The position numbers were made by a program, and so were the translations under genes. The notes beneath the pieces were generated by a model. It did not search any database. It was not told where the DNA came from and was given only the letters and a program-made list of their open reading frames with translations. Of a stretch of 11,001 nt of DNA, positions 9,601 through 11,001 are shown piece after piece. Origin of the DNA: Hemicentrotus pulcherrimus (lineage: Eukaryota; Echinodermata; Echinoidea; Camarodonta; Strongylocentrotidae). The stretch is taken from contig BEXV01005823.1 in assembly GCA_003118195.1 (NCBI GenBank), forward strand, positions 3,451 through 14,451. Reading direction: 5' to 3'. The first letter of the stretch is position 1. Every line of letters begins with the position of its first letter.

Positions 9601-10852
9601 GATAGGAGGAGACGCACCAGACACTCACAACCCCTCAAGAATGGGCATAGCAGTGACGAGGATGGTAAGATACTTGTACATTCAAACCTGCTTGAAAGAC
9701 CACCTGTCTACAAAGACTACCTCTTTTGTTTCCCTTGAAAATGGTTTCTCATCGAAACACGTACCAAAGGAACCTGTACATAAAGACCATCTGCCTATAA
9801 ATACCACTTCTTGTATCCCTTGGGTGGTCAAACCGATTTCTTATAAAATTGAAGATATTTATGGCGTATATATTGAATATTGAATGAACGCCATTAAACA
9901 ATCACCTACAACAACAACAAGCTTGGGTGGTCTTTGTAGACAGGTTTCACTGTACCTTCGTTGGGTATCATGGAGGGGGGAAGGGAGGTGGACACAAGTG
10001 GAGTGTGTGTTGTGGTGTTACAAAGCATTGCTAGCACCCAGGTGGAATATTGATTGTGAACATGGTCATGGTATATATAATAATACACACCGTAAACACA
10101 GTTAGTCGATAATTATATTAATAATTTATGTTTGCAAGTGGTTTAGTGAATTTGCTGTACTCACAGGATAAGTCATAATTGGATAATAAACAAGACTTGT
10201 CAATTTCGTTATCATGACTTACGATAAATGCAGTGCATATCACTAACGCACGAGCTTTAACAAAGTATATTTACTTGTAAAACAGGTCTCAATATGAATT
10301 TAGAGTCTAGTTAAATGCAAATTTGATATAAGATTATATTGCAAGTGTAAACAGAAATGCTCGCAAAATGTCAGCAACGCTGGTTTCCGCAGCAAGGTGT
10401 TTTGCAAGTGAGAACATTTTTTCATGAATCCTAACCCGTTTCATATAAGTTTTATGTGCGTGAAACATTTTTGGTCGTTTTTTCTAATTGTAATTAATAG
10501 AATGAATGCTTTGTGTTAACCTCCCCCAGGATCAGGCAGTGATGGTGAAGGTATGGACCATCACATCAAGACACCTCACTCACCAAACAAACCAACACTC
10601 CTACAGATATCAACTGGGTCATCATCCCAGGAGAAGTCTGGGGAACCAGGGGGATACATCCCTAGTGCCTACACCAGCCCTCAGCCACAGAGGATGGGTG
10701 CACGGGTAACAACGCCCTCCTCTCCAGGGGGCGATGCTACCGATCAGAAGCAAGCCAGGAGCAGGCAGAAACTAGACCCTGGGGGTAGTGGCGGCAGTCA
10801 GAGCCAGACATCAACACAGAGGCGGAGAAGCAGGGAACCTCGTTTTGTGTGA
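635..10852 (+). CDS. ARHGAP29: RhoGAP of the ARHGAP29/HMHA1/GMIP family, 13 exons, 5' partial
   Basis: Join: 635-694, 1125-1181, 1587-1726, 2251-2357, 2937-3146, 3703-4037, 4496-4633, 5852-6036, 6954-7031, 7703-7787, 8015-8090, 9452-9664, 10530-10852. All junctions are GT..AG and the phases give one open frame of 668 codons plus TGA. Residues here are counted from the first codon in the window. Domains in order: end of F-BAR (1-85), Ser-rich linker (86-191), C1 zinc finger (about 213-257), RhoGAP (about 269-472), and a Ser/Thr/Pro/basic tail (473-668) ending PRFV. This F-BAR, C1, RhoGAP order is that of ARHGAP29, ARHGAP45 and GMIP, which are membrane-curving proteins that stimulate GTP hydrolysis by Rho-type GTPases at the cell cortex. 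The C-terminal PxFV favours ARHGAP29, but an invertebrate gene may be the single ancestor of all three, so the symbol is provisional. The start codon and most of the F-BAR lie upstream. Confidence 0.9.
695..1124 (+). other. Intron 1
   Basis: GTAAGT donor and TCTTCAG acceptor. It is AT-rich (430 bases) with nothing recognisable inside. An open frame at 974-1189 merely runs across the acceptor in the wrong frame for the protein. Confidence 0.8.
1125..1181 (+). CDS. ARHGAP29: Exon 2: F-BAR segment
   Basis: Fifty-seven bases, phase 0 at both ends, encode 19 residues starting VTHSYFQMQHTLS. With exon 1 this continues the C-terminal F-BAR helix. The donor GTATTT at 1182 is weaker than the others. 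Being a multiple of three with symmetric phase, it could be skipped without a frameshift. Confidence 0.85.
1182..1586 (+). other. Intron 2
   Basis: 405 bases, GTATTT donor and CTTTTTCAG acceptor. No gene or mobile element is seen. It holds two copies of the palindrome TACATGTA, at 1395-1402 and 1526-1533. Confidence 0.8.
1587..1726 (+). CDS. ARHGAP29: Exon 3: end of F-BAR and start of linker
   Basis: 140 bases encode residues 40-85 plus two bases of codon 86. The segment beginning FQTLCEQIRAYEPG is a recognisable family signature (TLCE then a Tyr-x-Pro-Gly turn), followed by a basic stretch and an acidic LIFEPYNN. The donor GTAAGT at 1727 is consensus, and reading through it meets TAA at once. 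The last codon is completed by exon 4 as Ala. Confidence 0.92.
1749..1774. repeat. (AG)13 dinucleotide repeat
   Basis: A perfect run of 13 AG units starts 22 bases into intron 3 and opens the longer purine tract. It is likely length-variable between individuals. Confidence 0.95.
1749..2120 (+). repeat. Long polypurine tract in intron 3
   Basis: About 370 bases are strongly biased to A and G on the coding strand (AG repeats, then GGAAGG, GAGAGG and AAGAAG blocks), with only scattered pyrimidines. Such tracts are known to favour triplex (H-DNA) and R-loop formation. Whether this one does is an inference. Confidence 0.8.
2251..2357 (+). CDS. ARHGAP29: Exon 4: Ser/Arg-rich linker
   Basis: 107 bases encode residues 86-121 plus one base. 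The acceptor is CCTTTGCAG and the donor GTATGT at 2358. The product is rich in Ser, Arg and Asp (for example SYDSFEDD and RNRSDSGSRRS), typical of a disordered, phosphorylatable linker between the F-BAR and C1 domains. No fold is expected. Confidence 0.88.
2358..2936 (+). other. Intron 4
   Basis: 579 bases, GTATGT donor and CAACAG acceptor. It contains a pyrimidine-rich microsatellite (2761-2840). No exon or mobile element is recognised. Open frames at 2438-2704 (minus) and 2714-2902 (plus) lack any family-like content. Confidence 0.8.
2761..2840. repeat. Compound (TATC)n/(TCTG)n microsatellite
   Basis: TTTC, TATC and TATATC units run into GTCTGTCTG units and back to TATC, about 80 bases in all. 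It lies about 100 bases before the acceptor of exon 5. Confidence 0.9.
2937..3146 (+). CDS. ARHGAP29: Exon 5: Ser/Gly/Pro-rich linker
   Basis: 210 bases, phase 1 to phase 1, encode residues 122-191. The sequence is low complexity: Ser-rich (SESVSGSSTKSGSPSASP), a Gly run and an acidic SSGDELGEDTP. It is a disordered spacer before the C1 domain, with several Ser-Pro sites. The exon is phase-symmetric, so it could be a cassette. The donor GTAAGT at 3147 is consensus. Confidence 0.88.
3147..3702 (+). other. Intron 5
   Basis: 556 bases, GTAAGT donor and TTTCCCAACAG acceptor. It is AT-rich and nothing else is seen. An open frame reaches upstream of exon 6 from 3570, but its intronic part is not protein-like. 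Confidence 0.8.
3703..4037 (+). CDS. ARHGAP29: Exon 6: C1 zinc finger and start of RhoGAP
   Basis: 335 bases encode residues 192-303. The C1 domain shows all eight zinc ligands: H213, C224, C227, C238, C241, H246, C249 and C257, spaced H-x10-C-x2-C-x10-C-x2-C-x4-H-x2-C-x7-C. The loops are shorter than in diacylglycerol-binding C1 domains, so this is probably an atypical C1 that does not bind diacylglycerol or phorbol ester. The following FGVNLSEHL is the usual first motif of a RhoGAP domain. The segment ends with VPFIVTKCISEIEKKAL, the helix before the catalytic loop. The donor is GTACTG at 4038, phase 0. Confidence 0.96.
4038..4495 (+). other. Intron 6
   Basis: 458 bases, GTACTG donor and CTTTTTCAG acceptor. 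It splits the RhoGAP domain immediately before the arginine-finger loop. No feature is recognised inside. Confidence 0.85.
4496..4633 (+). CDS. ARHGAP29: Exon 7: RhoGAP arginine finger
   Basis: 138 bases, phase 0 to phase 0, encode residues 304-349. It opens with GIYRVAG, in which R307 (codon 4505-4507) is the catalytic arginine finger that enters the GTPase active site. The later KLYLRQ gives K344 and R348, spaced like the conserved Lys and Arg of p50RhoGAP (K122, R126). The residue after RV is Ala, where Ser or Asn is more common. Donor GTTAGT at 4634. Skipping this exon would keep the frame and remove the catalytic arginine. Confidence 0.96.
5219..5368 (+). other. Small intronic open frame of 49 codons, unassigned
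   Basis: ATG at 5219 to TGA at 5366-5368 encodes a 49-residue peptide starting MGKMGDSSSYLNDSS, in a CpG-richer part of intron 7. Its composition is more protein-like than other open frames in the introns, but I recognise no family. There is no convincing donor site that would link it to exon 8. It may be chance, an alternative first exon, or a remnant. Confidence 0.2.
5463..5690. promoter_or_regulatory. Cluster of ETS, CCAAT and CRE-like motifs in intron 7
   Basis: GGAAGT at 5463-5468 next to CCAAT at 5471-5475, ACTTCCGGG at 5614-5622 (complement CCCGGAAGT, a full ETS/GABP-type site), TACGTCA at 5658-5664 (CRE half site) and GCTTCCGGG at 5682-5690. Such clusters mark TATA-less promoters and enhancers. 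It could be an internal promoter on either strand, or an enhancer. No transcript start can be shown from sequence alone. Confidence 0.35.
5852..6036 (+). CDS. ARHGAP29: Exon 8: RhoGAP core
   Basis: 185 bases encode residues 350-410 plus two bases. It begins LPEPLLTFNLY, directly continuing KLYLRQ of exon 7 to give the hallmark RhoGAP motif YLRxLPEPL. It ends with LPPLHHHTAKVLMYHLK, the helix that packs against the catalytic loop. The donor is GTCAGT at 6037. The split codon is completed by exon 9 as Arg. Confidence 0.95.
6367..6432. repeat. Hairpin flanked by 8-bp direct repeats
   Basis: GTGTTATTTTG at 6379-6389 is exactly complementary to CAAAATAACAC at 6413-6423, with a 23-base loop. TATAGGAA occurs just outside on both sides, at 6367-6374 and 6425-6432. 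This is the layout of a very small foldback element with a target duplication, although chance is possible. Confidence 0.45.
6543..6584 (+). repeat. Foldback-repeat unit, copy in intron 8
   Basis: GGTCTTTTTATACAGG at 6544-6558, then a GTCGCTAAAG block and CAGGTTTGACTGTA at 6571-6584. The last 14 bases match 9941-9954 at 13 of 14 positions, and the whole unit reads antisense at about 9684-9717. I take it as an interspersed repeat of the type common in marine invertebrate genomes. Confidence 0.6.
6954..7031 (+). CDS. ARHGAP29: Exon 9: RhoGAP VFGP motif
   Basis: 78 bases complete R411 and encode residues 412-436 plus two bases. The segment SKLGIVFGPTLLKLR is the conserved RhoGAP motif normally written NLxxVFGPxLL. 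The family asparagine before Leu is here K424 (codon AAA at 6991-6993), a notable change treated under findings. The donor GTATGT at 7032 is strong. Confidence 0.95.
7032..7702 (+). other. Intron 9
   Basis: 671 bases, GTATGT donor and CTTCTTACAG acceptor. It contains two TACATGTA palindromes (7171-7178, 7181-7188) and a SINE-like copy at about 7343-7552. No exon is seen. Confidence 0.8.
7343..7552 (+). mobile_element. Degraded SINE copy (core and tail)
   Basis: A 25-base core at 7401-7425, from GCCACTCTCCACCC through AGGTGTTAAAT, is identical to one at 8213-8237 in intron 11. Downstream, GAGCACCTTATGTGG and GTGCTATAAAAATACC resemble the tail of SINEs I know from echinoderm-like genomes. The tRNA-derived head is not clear, so this is an old or 5' truncated copy. 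The outer limits are approximate. Confidence 0.65.
7703..7787 (+). CDS. ARHGAP29: Exon 10: RhoGAP C-terminal helix
   Basis: 85 bases complete R437 and encode residues 438-465. DANTSSLDALIDMNHHTRAI fits the family segment after VFGP, with a variable insert and then a helix in which His/Thr/Arg precede an aliphatic stretch (ELMAIYPE). The donor is GTGAGT at 7788, phase 0. Confidence 0.93.
8015..8090 (+). CDS. ARHGAP29: Exon 11: end of RhoGAP and start of tail
   Basis: 76 bases encode residues 466-490 plus one base. IFGANETPVEDFQRDE ends the RhoGAP fold (an aromatic-Gly pair after the last helix) and enters an acidic tail. The acceptor is TTGCTCAG and the donor GTTAGT at 8091. It is too short to appear as an independent open frame. 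Confidence 0.9.
8112..8258 (+). mobile_element. tRNA-derived SINE
   Basis: The head has RNA polymerase III promoter boxes: TGGTTTAGTGG at 8124-8134 (A box) and GGTTCAAATC at 8168-8177 (B box), 33 bases apart as in a tRNA. A body with CCCTTTGGCAAGACA follows, then the 25-base core at 8213-8237 that is identical to the copy in intron 9. It starts only about 20 bases after the end of exon 11. The 3' end runs into the inverted repeat at 8264. Confidence 0.75.
8311..8390 (-). repeat. tRNA-like sequence (degenerate, class II type)
   Basis: On the minus strand an A box TAGCCGCGCGG (plus 8373-8383) is followed 46 bases later by a B box GGTTCGATCC (plus 8317-8326). The CGGTCTAAGGCGCTGG stretch and the long gap suggest descent from a long-variable-arm tRNA such as Leu or Ser. 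The T stem does not pair well, so it is more likely a SINE head or tRNA pseudogene than a working tRNA. Confidence 0.5.
8701..8724 (+). repeat. A-rich run with (TCAAAA) units
   Basis: Nine A residues, then repeated TCAAAA units. This looks like the 3' tail of a retroposed sequence on the plus strand, but the body in front of it (about 8400-8700) is not recognised. Confidence 0.45.
9452..9664 (+). CDS. ARHGAP29: Exon 12: Ser/Thr/His low-complexity tail
   Basis: 213 bases, phase 1 to phase 1, encode residues 491-561. It contains a run of ten Thr (508-517), Ser-rich flanks, then an acidic-His segment (EDHGDHHD) and a basic RRRRTRHSQ. The tail is probably disordered; the basic patch may bind acidic lipids or partners, which is an inference. 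The donor is GTAAGA at 9665. Symmetric phase makes it a possible cassette exon. Confidence 0.9.
9502..9531 (+). repeat. Coding (ACC)n repeat, polythreonine
   Basis: Seven ACC codons, then ACA ACC ACA, give ten Thr in frame within exon 12. As a nearly pure trinucleotide run it is expected to vary in length between alleles without shifting the frame. Confidence 0.95.
9665..10529 (+). other. Intron 12
   Basis: 865 bases, GTAAGA donor and CTCCCCCAG acceptor. The first 300 bases are a foldback repeat (9682-9954). The rest is AT-rich with nothing recognisable. Overlapping open frames between 9578 and 10105 read through the repeat and are not genes. Confidence 0.8.
9682..9954. repeat. Foldback repeat (about 270 bases)
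   Basis: The left arm has AAACCTGCTTGAAAG, then GACCACCTGTCTACAAAGAC at 9698-9717. The right arm, at about 9926-9954, has GGTGGTCTTTGTAGACAGG followed by TTTCACTGTA, so the arms are largely complementary. Between them are degenerate repeats of the same unit (for example about 9770-9830). It begins 18 bases after the exon 12 donor. It is related to the unit at 6543-6584. Confidence 0.7.
10530..10852 (+). CDS. ARHGAP29: Exon 13 (terminal): Ser/Pro/Gln tail with C-terminal PDZ ligand
   Basis: 323 bases complete G562 and encode up to residue 668, then TGA at 10850-10852. The stretch is Ser/Pro/Gln/Gly-rich and hydrophilic. It ends with basic QRRRSREPRFV. The last four residues, Pro-Arg-Phe-Val, match the P-x-F-V form of the ARHGAP29 C-terminus, which is known to bind a PDZ domain of the phosphatase PTPN13 (PTPL1). 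A GT at 10551 could act as an alternative donor, but the reading through it is the better one. Confidence 0.92.
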
Positions 10853-11001
10853 CACATGGAAGAGTACGTCCTCTCGGTGTGATAGATGGATGAAGGCTGC
10901 TTTGAACATTATACAGTCTACAGATTGGATTTTACCGTGCTTCCTCGTACCAATGACATTTAAACTTGCAGCATGGTTGTGTCGCCCATGCATGAATAAT
11001 A
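10853..11001 (+). other. Start of the 3' UTR
   Basis: Sequence after the stop codon. No AATAAA or ATTAAA polyadenylation signal is seen before the window ends, so the UTR continues downstream. A minus-strand open frame over it (10811-10993) is not credible. Confidence 0.75.

Noticed and set aside
9578..10105. Overlapping open frames after exon 12, considered as an extended exon
   Set aside because: They read through a foldback repeat, and exon 12 has a good donor at 9665 that joins exon 13 in phase.
10551..10556. GTATGG inside exon 13 as a splice donor
   Set aside because: Continuing the frame gives a coherent tail and a family-like C-terminus; no suitable downstream exon is seen.
1..11001. 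CRISPR array, bacterial operon, or integrated viral or toxin genes
   Set aside because: No spaced direct repeats, no tightly packed open frames and no such protein motifs; the window is an animal gene with introns.

Overview
This is animal nuclear DNA from an AT-rich genome with many introns. Every intron is bounded by canonical GT..AG, most introns are 0.4-1.4 kb, and they carry tRNA-derived SINE pieces, foldback repeats and microsatellites. The SINE core and the foldback families look like those I associate with marine invertebrates, most likely an echinoderm or another ambulacrarian; a mollusc is the main alternative. The organism call is an inference and is not secure.

The window holds one recognisable gene, on the + strand: the 3' two thirds of a Rho GTPase-activating protein of the ARHGAP29 / ARHGAP45 (HMHA1) / GMIP family. 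I could place 13 coding exons (635 to 10852) whose phases join without a break into 668 codons plus a stop. In order they encode the end of the F-BAR domain, a Ser/Pro-rich linker, an atypical C1 zinc finger, a RhoGAP domain with an intact arginine finger, and a long low-complexity tail ending in Pro-Arg-Phe-Val, which resembles the PDZ ligand known for ARHGAP29. The gene's 5' exons lie upstream of base 1. The 3' UTR begins at 10853 and runs off the window.

Layout: 1-634 upstream intron; 635-3146 exons 1-5 (F-BAR end and linker) with a long purine tract and a TATC/TCTG microsatellite in introns; 3703-4037 the C1 exon; 4496-7787 the RhoGAP exons, with a 1.2 kb intron that holds a CpG-richer, promoter-like patch; 8015-10852 the tail exons, separated by a repeat-dense intron (SINE, inverted terminal repeats, a tRNA-like sequence on the minus strand) and by a foldback repeat.

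Points of most interest: a lysine at the RhoGAP position where nearly all active family members have asparagine; a phase-neutral exon that carries the arginine finger and could be skipped in frame; the retained C-terminal PDZ ligand; and the promoter-like patch inside the RhoGAP region. I see no wholly new multi-gene system here.
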